From Marinilabiliaceae bacterium JC017 (GTDB taxonomy: Bacteria; Bacteroidota; Bacteroidia; Bacteroidales; Marinilabiliaceae): 64,000 nucleotides of DNA. How positions within the stretch are numbered: the first letter of the stretch is position 1; every line of letters starts with the position of its first letter. The position numbers were made by a program, and so were the translations under genes. The stretch is taken from the NCBI GenBank assembly GCA_004296775.1, contig RHGE01000023.1, forward strand, positions 20,684 through 84,683, read 5' to 3'. The notes beneath the pieces are model-generated. The model saw only the letters and a program-made list of their open reading frames with translations, ran no database searches and was not told the DNA's origin. Below are positions 24,731 through 34,103 of the stretch, one piece after another.

Positions 24731-26566
24731 CTATTCTACTGTTACTGATTTAGCCAGATTTCGTGGTTGATCAACATTGCATCCTCGAAGTACAGCAATG
24801 TGATACGAGATAATCTGCAATGGGATCACTGTTAACAATGGTGCCAATGCTTCATGACAATCTGGTACTTCAATAACGTGGTCAGCCATATTTGTTATTA
24901 CCGTATCTCCTTTTGTTACAATCGCGATTACTTTACCATTGCGAGCTTTTACCTCCTGAATATTACTAACAATCTTTTCATACGATTTATCTTTTGTAGC
25001 AATAACAAATACTGGCATGTTTTCATCAATCAAGGCAATAGGCCCGTGTTTCATTTCAGCTGCAGGATAGCCTTCGGCATGAATATAAGAGATCTCTTTT
25101 AGTTTTAATGCGCCCTCGAGAGCTACCGGAAATAAACAACCACGGCCAAGATAAAGGACATTTGATGCCTTCTGATAGGTTTCGGCGATTTCCTTAATAT
25201 GTTTTTCAGATTTCAGGATTTCCTTTATTTTCTCAGGAATTTGGGTTAATTCATCCACCATATGGGAATAGGTTATTTCATCAAGAGCCAGACGTTTTTT
25301 ACCAATGAGTAAGGCCATCATGGTCAGGACAGTAACTTGTGAGGTAAAAGCCTTGGTGGAAGCGACTCCAATTTCCGGTCCTGCATGTGTATATACACCA
25401 GCATGTGTTTCCCGGGGAATTGAAGATCCTGCCACATTGCAAATGCCAATAATGGTAGCACCGGCTTCTTTTGCCATTTTGATGGCAGCCAGGGTATCAG
25501 CTGTTTCTCCACTTTGTGAGATAGCAATCACAACATCATCGGCTGAAACCACCGGATTGCGATATCGAAACTCTGATGCATATTCTACTTCAACCGGGAT
25601 GCGTGCATACTCTTCAAAAAGGTATTCACCTACTAAGCCGGCATGCCAGGAAGTTCCACAGGCAACAATAATTATCCTGTTTGCTTTTGCAATTGCAGGT
25701 AATGCCTCTGTAATTCCTCCTAGAAATATTTTTGATTTGTCAAGAGAAATGCGGCCCCTATAGGTATCTGCGATGGATGAGGGTTGCTCATATATTTCTT
25801 TGAGCATGAAATGTTCGTAATCACCCTTGTCAATTTCTTCGATGCTTAAGTCTACTTTTTGAATTTTTGGAACTTTAGCATCATTCTGAATGCTTTTCAT
25901 ATCCAGTTTTTCACGAGAGATGATAGCAACTTCTTCATCATTCATGTAGATTACCTGATCTGTATATTCTACAATGGGTGTTGCGTCAGAGGCGAGGAAA
26001 TATTCTTTATCACCAACTCCAATTACCAACGGACTTCCTTTTCTTGCTGCAATAAGTTGATCTTTTTCATCCGTACAGGAGATTACCAAACCGTAGGCGC
26101 CAACAACTTTAGTAAGTGCTAATCGTACAGCTAGTTCTGCATCGACCTTTTTTTCCAGATAGATATTCTCGATCAGGTTAGCAAGGACTTCAGTATCTGT
26201 TTCGCTCTTGAAATTGTAGCCTCTGTTGATCAATTCTTTTTTTAGATGAGCGTAATTTTCGATAATTCCATTGTGTACTACAATGAATTTTCCATTTTCT
26301 GATTCATGTGGGTGAGCATTATTGTCGCTCGGTTCTCCATGGGTGGCCCACCGGGTGTGTCCCATTCCAATTGTTCCTGAAATAGCATTTCCATTAGTAT
26401 GCTTCTCCAGGTCTTTAACTTTACCCTGGCATTTATAAACATGAATGCCTTTATTAAGTAAGGCTATCCCGGCAGAGTCATAGCCACGATATTCCAATCG
26501 CTGCAATCCTTTTATCAAAATTGGGTAGGCTGTGCGCTCCCCTACGTAGGCCACTATACCACACAT
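24731..26566 (-). CDS. glmS: Glutamine-fructose-6-phosphate aminotransferase (isomerizing)
   Basis: Makes glucosamine-6-phosphate from fructose-6-phosphate and glutamine, the entry to UDP-GlcNAc for peptidoglycan and LPS. After Met removal the N-terminal Cys (MCGIVAYVG) is the glutaminase nucleophile. Residues about 1-220 form the class II amidotransferase, with GMGHTRWATHGEPSDNNAHP. Two SIS sugar-isomerase domains follow (about 285-415 and 455-590), including ACGTSWHAGLVGEYLFEE and AISQSGETADTLAA. The C-terminus LAKSVTVE is conserved. No glmS ribozyme is seen upstream. nagB, which runs the reverse direction of carbon flow, is transcribed just upstream but separated by a terminator. Confidence 0.97.
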   Translation of the reverse strand: MCGIVAYVGERTAYPILIKGLQRLEYRGYDSAGIALLNKGIHVYKCQGKVKDLEKHTNGNAISGTIGMGHTRWATHGEPSDNNAHPHESENGKFIVVHNGIIENYAHLKKELINRGYNFKSETDTEVLANLIENIYLEKKVDAELAVRLALTKVVGAYGLVISCTDEKDQLIAARKGSPLVIGVGDKEYFLASDATPIVEYTDQVIYMNDEEVAIISREKLDMKSIQNDAKVPKIQKVDLSIEEIDKGDYEHFMLKEIYEQPSSIADTYRGRISLDKSKIFLGGITEALPAIAKANRIIIVACGTSWHAGLVGEYLFEEYARIPVEVEYASEFRYRNPVVSADDVVIAISQSGETADTLAAIKMAKEAGATIIGICNVAGSSIPRETHAGVYTHAGPEIGVASTKAFTSQVTVLTMMALLIGKKRLALDEITYSHMVDELTQIPEKIKEILKSEKHIKEIAETYQKASNVLYLGRGCLFPVALEGALKLKEISYIHAEGYPAAEMKHGPIALIDENMPVFVIATKDKSYEKIVSNIQEVKARNGKVIAIVTKGDTVITNMADHVIEVPDCHEALAPLLTVIPLQIISYHIAVLRGCNVDQPRNLAKSVTVE

Positions 26567-26616
26567 ATTCTTAATGTTTAAGTTTTACTTGTATAATTAT
26601 TGTGGTTGGAGAGATA

Positions 26617-26644
26617 TAAAAAGGAACCCGGATTGGGTTCCTTT
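26617..26644 (-). terminator. Terminator between nagB and glmS
   Basis: Minus-strand stem GGAACCC / GGGTTCC followed by TTTTTAT. It separates the nagB transcript from glmS, so glmS should have its own promoter. Confidence 0.8.
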
Positions 26645-26713
26645 ATCATTTTGCAGTCTATTGTGATGCAATGATACATACAGATCATTGCTTCCCAGTG
26701 TCTTTAGTGAATG

Positions 26714-27520
26714 CTAGTTAAGTTGTGAATCCGGATTCAAATTATTCTTTTCAATATCCTTGAAATAATTATAAGTACCCACTTTTAATTCAAAAGTAGC
26801 TGCTTCATCACAAACAATAATTCCTTTCGGATGCATTTGCAAAGCACTAATAGTCCACATGTGATTTATACCCTCTTCAACAGCATGTTGTAAAGCTCTT
26901 GCTTTATTATGTCCGTTTACAATGATTAGCACCTCTTTGGCATCTAAAACAGTGCCTACTCCAACAGTTACAGCTGTTTTAGGAACCCTGTCCGGATCGT
27001 GATCAAAGAAACGGGAATTTGCAAGAATTGTATCATAGGTTAACGTTTTAACCCTGGTTCTGGAATTTAACGAAGAACCTGGTTCATTAAAGGCCAGGTG
27101 ACCATCAGGTCCGATTCCGCCTAGGAAAAGGTCGATTCCGCCAAACTCTTTAATTTTGTTTTCATATCGAAGGCATTCCGCTACCGCATCTTCTGCATTA
27201 CCATTCAAGAGATTTGTGTTTTCAGCAGTAATGTCAATATGACTGAAGAAATTTTCCCACATAAAAGAATGGTAGCTTTGTGGATGTTCACGCGGGATGC
27301 CCATGTATTCATCCATGTTAAAAGTTACTACATTCTTAAAAGAAACTCTACCTTCTTTATGTAGTTTAATTAGCTCTTTATAGGTTCCCAATGGGGATGA
27401 TCCTGTCGGAAGCCCTAAAACATATGGTTTAGCTTCTTTGTGTTGGTTAATTTTTTGAGCAATGTAATTGGCAGTCCATTTGGAAGCCGTGTCGTAGTTT
27501 GGTTCAATAATTAAACGCAT
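26714..27520 (-). CDS. nagB: Glucosamine-6-phosphate deaminase
   Basis: Converts glucosamine-6-phosphate to fructose-6-phosphate and ammonia, feeding amino sugars into glycolysis. 268 residues, the normal NagB length. Motifs: [12 protein letters not shown] near 38, [10 protein letters not shown], and [17 protein letters not shown] carrying catalytic residues, then [14 protein letters not shown]. It follows the DUF4954 gene by 18 bases and is probably co-transcribed with it. Paired with glmS nearby, it would set the amino-sugar balance. Confidence 0.96.
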   Translation of the reverse strand: MRLIIEPNYDTASKWTANYIAQKINQHKEAKPYVLGLPTGSSPLGTYKELIKLHKEGRVSFKNVVTFNMDEYMGIPREHPQSYHSFMWENFFSHIDITAENTNLLNGNAEDAVAECLRYENKIKEFGGIDLFLGGIGPDGHLAFNEPGSSLNSRTRVKTLTYDTILANSRFFDHDPDRVPKTAVTVGVGTVLDAKEVLIIVNGHNKARALQHAVEEGINHMWTISALQMHPKGIIVCDEAATFELKVGTYNYFKDIEKNNLNPDSQLN

Positions 27521-27538
27521 GATATTTTGATTTTTGGT

Positions 27539-29536
27539 TCATCTCTCTTTTTGTAAGAGGATTAGCCTTTCCTTGAGCTCCCTTGCCAGTTCGCTTTTTT
27601 CCTTTATATGACGTTGAATGTCTTGCACAGAAGGATGGCTTTCAAATTCGCCCCGGACTTGCTCAAAATCAAGATGACGAGTTTCTTCACTACCATCTAT
27701 GCCGAAACCAGTCTGAGATTTAAGTGTAAACTCTTTATGGGCATCAGCATATAGCATATGATCGAGCTCAATCACCTTCTCTTTCCATTTATCAATGAAT
27801 GAGAGTAACTGATCAACCTTAACCGTTTCCACATCCAGGTGGAATTCATCTCTTAAGACATGTGTACACCACGTCCATGCAAAATCGAAATATTGAATAT
27901 GTAGCATCTTGAACTCTTCATTTATCTGTTCAAGATTAGCTATCTTTTCGCATTCAATATCGTCTAAAAGGGTTAATACCCTTTCTTTTGGCAAAAGCAT
28001 GCCGGCCAAATCAATCCATTCCCCTTGTCCAAAAGGTGAAACAGGAAGCAGGCTTCTCCTCAAATGTTCCGAATCGACAAAGATAATGTCTTCGAGCTTT
28101 TTTATGAGAGCATTACCAAGAAATTTAATTATACCAAGGTTATATAGTTTGATTCCACGTTGTAATGAGGAATTTGTAATTTTTACGCTATTGTACATGT
28201 AATACTCGGAGGTAATACCAGAGGTCTTTTGCATTTTCTCTAGCAAATTTTTACCATCCAACATCTTTTGTATTGTAAACGGACTAAGTAGATTGAAATT
28301 AATATAATCAAGCTGCTTAAAATCCTTGCGTTTATCACGTTTTGGCCATTTGCGTGCATCGCGAATAGTACCAACGCTTTGTAGGTTAACACCCGGTGCC
28401 AGATAGCTTTCATCCTTTTTCTCGATCAGATATGAAAATGGTAAAATAGATGTATCAGGATTTCTATAGTGACGGCCCATTACCAGAGAAAAAGCACCAA
28501 TTTTCGCTGGCCATAATAAATAGGAATCACTGGTTGTTTTAGATCCTCGTTCCAGTACTCCCTGATGAATGGGGCCGAGTTTATACATGTGATTACTCTG
28601 GTTGGAGCCGCTGCCTGCATTCAGAAAAGAGAAATAACCTGCAATAAGTAGGGTGGACTTATGATGGGAAACCGTGTATGGTCCGGCAAAGATGGAACAT
28701 GCCTCACCGTGAAAACCTTGGCAATTGGCAAAAAAGACAGAATTCTCAGCAGAATAATGTTTTCCTAATTCACATCCTTGTCCAATAAAGCATTTAGAAA
28801 CTAGCGTTGCATCAGTTATGGTTGCACCAGAGGTGCATATAAAATTTTCAGCGATTACACCGGGACCAAAATAAGAGGGGTGTTCTTTTGAACTGTTAAT
28901 GCTGCCGTTTTTCAAACGATATACACCTTCGATGGCAGCATGGGGTCCTATGTTTACGTCTATTAAAGTTCTACAGTTAATCAACTTGGCATACGGCTCA
29001 ATTTTTCCGATTGGTGAACAAATGCTCTTGGCATAATTGTCCACCATGGTTTGTAGTTTTTCAATCATTACAGGCCGGTGACGATATAGTGACATGAGGT
29101 AAGCCATATGTGCAGAGAGATCGTTATATATCGTTATCTCTCTTCCTCCAGCTTCATTTAATGCTGCTACCCTTAGTCCATTGCCAAAGTAGGATTCAGA
29201 TTCCGTAGTGATAGAATCCACGTTTTCAATTACCACATTGGAATGAATGTGATAGTTGGCAATATGATTTTTCACCTGATTGATATAGACATCATCTTCA
29301 ATGGTGCAGTTATGAATTGTAGCATATGAAATACCGGCACTTTTTTCAACTCCACCAGGGAATAAAAATTTTCTAGAGAAAGCTCCCAGCTTAATGTTTC
29401 CGGAGAAAGTTACAAACTTGAGGGTTTTAGCATCAAATGCATCAGCAACCAGTATGTTATTCCAGTCTGTTGAAGAGCAGCCTTGCTGCTTCAATAATTC
29501 AATTTCGTTTGGTGATAGGTGTCTGTGTGAACTCAT
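27539..29536 (-). CDS. DUF4954-type left-handed beta-helix protein
   Basis: A 665-residue protein that I place in the Bacteroidota DUF4954 family from its size, its start (MSSHRHLSPNEIELLKQQGCSS) and its location beside nagB and glmS. The middle (about 40-420) has imperfect hexapeptide repeats of the acyl/nucleotidyl-transferase beta-helix type (ATIHNCTIEDDVYINQV, GATITDATLVSKCFIGQGCELG). The C-terminal 240 residues are helical. Left-handed helices often carry sugar-nucleotide or acyl transfer, so a role in UDP-GlcNAc or glycan metabolism is plausible but inferred. The open frame extends 48 hydrophobic codons upstream; a TACATTTA box inside that extension argues for this start. Confidence 0.85.
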   Translation of the reverse strand: MSSHRHLSPNEIELLKQQGCSSTDWNNILVADAFDAKTLKFVTFSGNIKLGAFSRKFLFPGGVEKSAGISYATIHNCTIEDDVYINQVKNHIANYHIHSNVVIENVDSITTESESYFGNGLRVAALNEAGGREITIYNDLSAHMAYLMSLYRHRPVMIEKLQTMVDNYAKSICSPIGKIEPYAKLINCRTLIDVNIGPHAAIEGVYRLKNGSINSSKEHPSYFGPGVIAENFICTSGATITDATLVSKCFIGQGCELGKHYSAENSVFFANCQGFHGEACSIFAGPYTVSHHKSTLLIAGYFSFLNAGSGSNQSNHMYKLGPIHQGVLERGSKTTSDSYLLWPAKIGAFSLVMGRHYRNPDTSILPFSYLIEKKDESYLAPGVNLQSVGTIRDARKWPKRDKRKDFKQLDYINFNLLSPFTIQKMLDGKNLLEKMQKTSGITSEYYMYNSVKITNSSLQRGIKLYNLGIIKFLGNALIKKLEDIIFVDSEHLRRSLLPVSPFGQGEWIDLAGMLLPKERVLTLLDDIECEKIANLEQINEEFKMLHIQYFDFAWTWCTHVLRDEFHLDVETVKVDQLLSFIDKWKEKVIELDHMLYADAHKEFTLKSQTGFGIDGSEETRHLDFEQVRGEFESHPSVQDIQRHIKEKSELARELKERLILLQKER

Positions 29537-29691
29537 ATTTTTCTTTTCAGGGATAAATGTAGAAAAGATTGATTTTGGTTCTTTTAAGTTCAATAAAAAG
29601 AAAGTAAACTGCAAGGAAATCGAAAGGGATATCAATAAAATATAATTCAATGAAAACCTTTTTTCTGCCAATCGAAACACGATTAACGAAA

Positions 29692-29725
29692 AAAAAGGGC
29701 AGGATTTAATATCCTGCCCTTTTTG
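29692..29725 (-). terminator. Terminator of the DUF4270 gene
   Basis: Stem AGGGCAGGAT / ATCCTGCCCT with a long T run on the minus strand (and five T on the plus), 23 bases past the stop codon. Confidence 0.9.
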
Positions 29726-29747
29726 TATATGATGTAGTTGTAAATTA

Positions 29748-31253
29748 CTATTCGTATTTCACGTATTTGATCTTTAATTGCAAAGGTTTATCCTTGGCAT
29801 TATTGCTCTTCAAAATTACTCGATTGAAATTTCCTTCGGGGAGTTGAGGGGCCAGGTAGAGATCCTGGAAATTCTTCGCTGCTTCTTCCTTATTGAAGTC
29901 ATCGGCATTTAAAACTTTCTCCAGATATTCCGCATTCAAATAGAACCGGTACATGTCCCCAATGATGTCACCACCACTAAACACCGGCTGGTCAATGGAG
30001 GAGATTTTACTATCGAAAGTAGGGACTTCATATTTTATCTCTCCATCTTTCAATATCTTTTTCAAAATACTAAGGTTGGATGGAGGCGGGTATCTTTCAA
30101 AATCACTGGCAATGGTATCTACTTCAAAAAAGAACTCGATATTGGCGAAGATGTTTTTGTTATAGGTCTCTCCTTGCTCAATAGAGTCGCGCCAGTTCAT
30201 TAATTCATCCGAAAAATCAATCTTGGCATGACTTCCGGCCATTCCCTGAATGTATAATTGCTCTACTTTTTCGTTTTCAAAATCAATTTTGTTTTGGAAA
30301 TCATGCTTAAAACGGTTTATTCTCACCGCTTCAGTGTTGATGGAAAAATCGTATGTTTTAGCAATGGTATCCGTTACTTTATTATTGTCGTCTCTGGAGA
30401 AATAGTGGTAGTGCAACGTCATTTTTGAGCTAGAACTGAGTAAATTCAACCTTAGCAGGCTACCAAGTTCACTTCCTCCATCAAGATCTGAAGTAATGTA
30501 AAAACCATTGAAATAATTTCTAAATGCATCTCTTGACTTAAGTGACTCTTCGTCAATGTTAAAAATTTTCTCTGCTAATTCATCACTAAGTTTAAAGGAC
30601 CATTTGTGCGTTTTTAAATCTCCTTCGGTTTTTGACAGATCCCATAAATAAGCAGGCGATTTCCATAAAGAGTCGGGGTGTGTCCATATTTCGTCAGGAC
30701 CTTTGCGCCATACCGAATCAGCTACGTCATCATTCACATATGCCAACTTGGTTGCAACCGGGGTGTTGGGGTTGTAATAATTGGCTAGATCCATGTTGGA
30801 ATAATACTTGTCTCCCGGAGTTAATGTCTTTGTGAGTTCGTAGAGGTTGATTTGGTGTTTTGCGAACATGTCGCCATACCACCAGTTAAAATTATAAACC
30901 AGATCAAGATTTAAGGAGTCCAGAAAATAATCTGCACCTTGATTGAATGCACCTTCTCCCGGATCTGCAGTGGGCATCACCTCAGTCAGGAAATCAGCCT
31001 TTGTATACCCGAATTTGGGATCGTTGATTTCCCCGATGATTCCATATGGCGGGTCATCTGATCTTATTATTTCCTTTGTACTATTAATGTTAGTAAACGG
31101 TGTTTCGTTATAATAATTTGCTGAGATGAAATCACCAGGTGGGAGAATGCCTAATCCCATATCTGCCGGTTCATCCTTGCAACTAACCATTAGTAACAAA
31201 GAAATAAGGCCAATAACAAACGATTGGCCTTTATTAATATTTAGAATTTTCAT
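29748..31253 (-). CDS. DUF4270 family lipoprotein
   Basis: Exported lipoprotein restricted to Bacteroidota, function unknown. The signal ends in the lipobox LMVSC, followed by KDEPADMGLGILP, the usual DUF4270 opening. The body is strand-rich with few cysteines (FDFEN, YIQGMAGSHAKIDF near 340) and ends in LQLKIKYVKYE. It is transcribed after the GT5 gene with a short gap, an arrangement I remember as common in the order. The upstream ATG at 31271 (MNKLIHMKIL) is an alternative start that adds six residues. Confidence 0.85.
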   Translation of the reverse strand: MKILNINKGQSFVIGLISLLLMVSCKDEPADMGLGILPPGDFISANYYNETPFTNINSTKEIIRSDDPPYGIIGEINDPKFGYTKADFLTEVMPTADPGEGAFNQGADYFLDSLNLDLVYNFNWWYGDMFAKHQINLYELTKTLTPGDKYYSNMDLANYYNPNTPVATKLAYVNDDVADSVWRKGPDEIWTHPDSLWKSPAYLWDLSKTEGDLKTHKWSFKLSDELAEKIFNIDEESLKSRDAFRNYFNGFYITSDLDGGSELGSLLRLNLLSSSSKMTLHYHYFSRDDNNKVTDTIAKTYDFSINTEAVRINRFKHDFQNKIDFENEKVEQLYIQGMAGSHAKIDFSDELMNWRDSIEQGETYNKNIFANIEFFFEVDTIASDFERYPPPSNLSILKKILKDGEIKYEVPTFDSKISSIDQPVFSGGDIIGDMYRFYLNAEYLEKVLNADDFNKEEAAKNFQDLYLAPQLPEGNFNRVILKSNNAKDKPLQLKIKYVKYE

Positions 31254-31281
31254 GTGGATAAGCTTATTCATAAAAAGTCAA

Positions 31282-32088
31282 TTAATCCAAAAGTTTATCG
31301 TAAAACTCATCAAAGGCGGCAATGTAATTATCTTCAGATTGATATCCAAGGAATGGTTTACCGGATTCTTTAATGAATTTTTCAATTTCAGGACTAATTG
31401 TTTCACTTCCCTGAATGATTCCATCAGACATGGAAATGGCCAACTTGGTTAAATTCTCATAGTTGGCATCTTTCAATACTTCCAAATCGGCATCTTCTAC
31501 CCCGTCAAGTTTCAATTTTTCTTTGAAATTTTCAGGCCATTGGCTGTTGAAAGCATTGTCATATACTGAATAAACCACTTTTGAGTTGGCAAAATGAGGA
31601 TCATCATTCATTGCTTTCTTAATGTACAATGGAGCTAATCCTGTGAACCATCCGTGGCAATGAACGATGTCTGGTGCCCACCGTAATTTTTTAGTGGTTT
31701 CCAAAACACCTCTGGCAAAGAAAATAACACGTTCGTCGTTATCTTCAAATTCTTTTCCATCGCCATCGGTCAAGGTTGATTTGCGATGAAAGTAGTCTTC
31801 ATTGTCAATGAAGTAGACCTGCATCCTTGCGGCCTGAATAGAGGCAACCTTAATAATCAATGGATGATCGGTATCATCAATAATAAGGTTCATTCCCGAC
31901 AAACGAATTACTTCGTGCAGTTGATTTCGTCTTTCATTGATGCAACCAAAACGAGGCATGAAGGTTCGAATTTCCTTACCACACTCCTGAATTCCCTGGG
32001 GGAGATTGCGACCAATTTTTGACATTGGCGATTCGGGAAGATATGGAGTAATTTCCTGAGAGATAAATAAAACTTTGGCTTTTTCCAT
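31282..32088 (-). CDS. Short GT5-type glycogen/starch synthase homologue (N-terminal domain only)
   Basis: 268 residues matching just the first Rossmann domain of GT5 glycogen synthases: KVLFISQEITPYLPES at the start, the ADP-glucose-loop equivalent SKIGRNLPQG (classical KxGGL altered), FMPRFGCINERRNQLHEV, and IVHCHGWFTGLAPLYIKK. The whole second domain with the KTGGL and E-x7-E region is absent, yet the protein ends cleanly with no downstream fragment. Family relatives are annotated glycogen synthase in Bacteroidota, but activity with half the fold is doubtful; a regulatory or partner role is possible. It is divergent from panC and has a strong promoter. Confidence 0.82.
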   Translation of the reverse strand: MEKAKVLFISQEITPYLPESPMSKIGRNLPQGIQECGKEIRTFMPRFGCINERRNQLHEVIRLSGMNLIIDDTDHPLIIKVASIQAARMQVYFIDNEDYFHRKSTLTDGDGKEFEDNDERVIFFARGVLETTKKLRWAPDIVHCHGWFTGLAPLYIKKAMNDDPHFANSKVVYSVYDNAFNSQWPENFKEKLKLDGVEDADLEVLKDANYENLTKLAISMSDGIIQGSETISPEIEKFIKESGKPFLGYQSEDNYIAAFDEFYDKLLD

Positions 32089-32117
32089 TGTTTTAAAGAT
32101 GTGATTTTTTGCAAGTG

Positions 32118-32148
32118 CAAAACTACTAAAAATATGCTTGCTATCAAA
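32118..32148 (-). promoter_or_regulatory. Promoter of the GT5-DUF4270 operon
   Basis: On the minus strand TTTG-N19-TAGTTTTG gives both the -33 and -7 elements of the Bacteroidota sigma-ABfr consensus with correct spacing, 29 bases before the ATG. It is the best promoter match in the window and supports the short start of the gene. Confidence 0.75.
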
Positions 32149-32335
32149 GAAAGCGATGAATGACCAATGGCTTTGCAGACTAAGTGCAGGCAAGTTTGTT
32201 CTCGATGCTCATCAAAAACCGATTATTTGATTATTTTCGCAGCTCCATCTAAATTGAGTTTTGATTTCTTATTTCATCACCTTGGAACGAATAAGTTCTA
32301 CTCAGGTAAGATGAAGATCAAGGGTTATAGTTATC

Positions 32336-33196
32336 ATGAAAGTTGTAAAAACAGTAGAAGAGCTACGTGAAACTTTGGAAGTTTTGCGTCAGGAGAATAA
32401 GTATGTAGGTTTTGTTCCTACTATGGGCGCATTACATAAAGGTCATTTGTCATTGGTAGATAGAGCTGGAGAAAAATGCGACGTAGTTGTGGTTAGTATT
32501 TTTGTTAATCCAACACAGTTTAATAATCCGGATGATTTGACGCGATATCCCCGTGATTTGGATACCGATATTGCTTTTTTAGACACCACTAAATGCAACA
32601 TCATCTTTGCTCCATCTGTTGAGGAGGTTTATCCTGATGAAGATAAAAGGCAATTTGATTTTGGGGATCTGGATAAAGTAATGGAAGGCGAATTTCGCCC
32701 CGGACATTTCAATGGCGTTGCACAAGTGGTAAGCAGGCTTTTCAACATGGTAAAACCTGATAAAGCATTTTTTGGCTTAAAAGATTTTCAACAACTGGCC
32801 ATTATTCGCAAAATGGCCAGGGATTTGGAACTGCCTATTGAGATTGTTCCTTGTCCGATAATGAGGGAGGATAGCGGGTTAGCCATGAGTTCACGTAACC
32901 AGTTACTCTCACCGCAACAGCGAAAAAATGCTCCTGTCATTGCTCAAACTTTATTTGAATCTGTTAACTTTGCGCCTGAAAAGCCAGTGCATGAAGTTAT
33001 TAATTTTGTCACTGGACGGATCAATGAGGTAGAAGGATTTGAAGTTGAGTATTTCAATATAGTCAACGGCGACACGTTAATGCCTGTACAGGATTGGAAT
33101 GAATGTGATTACATCGTAGGGTGCATTGCTGTGTTTGCAGGAAAAATAAGGTTGATTGATAATGTGATTTACAAAAACATTAGTCATGAATGTTGA
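32336..33196 (+). CDS. panC: Pantothenate synthetase (pantoate-beta-alanine ligase)
   Basis: Joins pantoate and beta-alanine using ATP, the last step of vitamin B5 synthesis. 286 residues with the HIGH-like site [28 protein letters not shown], and the KMSKS-like block [16 protein letters not shown]. The C-terminal domain (from about 180) ends in [13 protein letters not shown]. It overlaps panD by eleven bases, so beta-alanine supply and use are translationally coupled. Confidence 0.97.
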   Translation: MKVVKTVEELRETLEVLRQENKYVGFVPTMGALHKGHLSLVDRAGEKCDVVVVSIFVNPTQFNNPDDLTRYPRDLDTDIAFLDTTKCNIIFAPSVEEVYPDEDKRQFDFGDLDKVMEGEFRPGHFNGVAQVVSRLFNMVKPDKAFFGLKDFQQLAIIRKMARDLELPIEIVPCPIMREDSGLAMSSRNQLLSPQQRKNAPVIAQTLFESVNFAPEKPVHEVINFVTGRINEVEGFEVEYFNIVNGDTLMPVQDWNECDYIVGCIAVFAGKIRLIDNVIYKNISHEC

Positions 33197-33536
33197 GGTA
33201 GTAAAATCAAAATTGCACAATGTTTCTGTTACAGAAGCCAATTTAAATTATGTGGGAAGCATTACCATTGATGAAGATTTAATGGATGCTGCCAATATAA
33301 TTGAGAATGAAAAAGTGCAGGTAGTCAATAATAACAATGGTGAGAGACTTGAAACCTATGTTATTAAGGGCGAACGAGGGTCGGGTGTAGTGTGTTTAAA
33401 TGGCGCAGCAGCCCGAAAAGTAGCCGTGGGAGATGTGGTGATAATCATCACATACGCAACCATGCCGTTGGATGAGGCAAAGCAGTTTAAGCCTGCCTTT
33501 GTATTCCCGGATACGATGACCAACAAGCTGGTCTGA
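33186..33536 (+). CDS. panD: Aspartate 1-decarboxylase precursor
   Basis: Makes beta-alanine for PanC. The 116-residue proenzyme self-cleaves between Gly and Ser to form the pyruvoyl group; the site is visible as [17 protein letters not shown] (Gly26-Ser27). Also conserved are the N-terminal [21 protein letters not shown], and the double-psi barrel end. Its start lies within the 3' end of panC. Confidence 0.96.
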   Translation: MNVEVVKSKLHNVSVTEANLNYVGSITIDEDLMDAANIIENEKVQVVNNNNGERLETYVIKGERGSGVVCLNGAAARKVAVGDVVIIITYATMPLDEAKQFKPAFVFPDTMTNKLV

Positions 33537-33562
33537 GATTGAATGTTTGTTAAATTCATATA

Positions 33563-33587
33563 AGCCCCGGCGAAAACCGGGGTTTTG
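33563..33587 (+). terminator. Terminator after panD
   Basis: Stem CCCCGG / CCGGGG closed by CGAAAA and followed by TTTT, 26 bases after panD and 20 before hldE2. It may attenuate rather than fully separate the two. Confidence 0.8.
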
Positions 33588-33606
33588 CTGTATAAATACC
33601 TTTCTG

Positions 33607-34101
33607 ATGAAGCATATTGAACAGATAAAAAGCAAAATAGCAGGCCAAAAAACAGCTGCAGAACTGGTTGGTAACTGGCAAGCAAAAGGCGAGAAGGTGG
33701 TATTTACCAATGGCTGTTTTGATATTGTGCACCGGGGACATGTGGATTACCTGTCGCGGGCAGCTGATCTGGGACAACGAATGGTTTTGGGCCTGAACAC
33801 CGATGCTTCGGTGGCACGATTAAAAGGACCCGATCGTCCTATTGTGGATGAGGAGTCACGGGCAATATTGCTGGCTGCGTTGCAATTTATCGACTTGGTT
33901 GTCTTCTTTGATGAAGATACCCCTTATGAGTTAATAAAAGCCGTTCAACCCGATATCTTGGTGAAAGGCAGCGACTATAAAGCTGAAGACATTGTGGGCT
34001 ATGATATTGTTACCGGACGTGGTGGTACGGTTGAAACAATCAGTTTTGTAGAAGGATTTTCTACGACAAATATCATCGACAAAATTATTAAAACCCAATA
34101 A
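33607..34101 (+). CDS. rfaE2: D-glycero-beta-D-manno-heptose 1-phosphate adenylyltransferase
   Basis: Adenylyl-transfer step of ADP-heptose synthesis for the LPS inner core. 164 residues equivalent to the C-terminal domain of E. coli HldE, a nucleotidyltransferase fold: VFTNGCFDIVHRGHVDYL (HxGH), LGLNTDASVARLKGPDRPI, LVKGSDYKAEDIVG and FSTTNIIDKI. The start at MKHIEQIKSK is chosen; the frame is open for 20 codons upstream through the panD terminator. The partner kinase domain is a separate gene at 50413-51417, so HldE is split here. Confidence 0.92.
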   Translation: MKHIEQIKSKIAGQKTAAELVGNWQAKGEKVVFTNGCFDIVHRGHVDYLSRAADLGQRMVLGLNTDASVARLKGPDRPIVDEESRAILLAALQFIDLVVFFDEDTPYELIKAVQPDILVKGSDYKAEDIVGYDIVTGRGGTVETISFVEGFSTTNIIDKIIKTQ

Positions 34102-34103
34102 CC

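Noticed and set aside
26567..26713. glmS ribozyme upstream of glmS
   Set aside because: The spacer is short and contains only the nagB terminator; no ribozyme core is recognisable.
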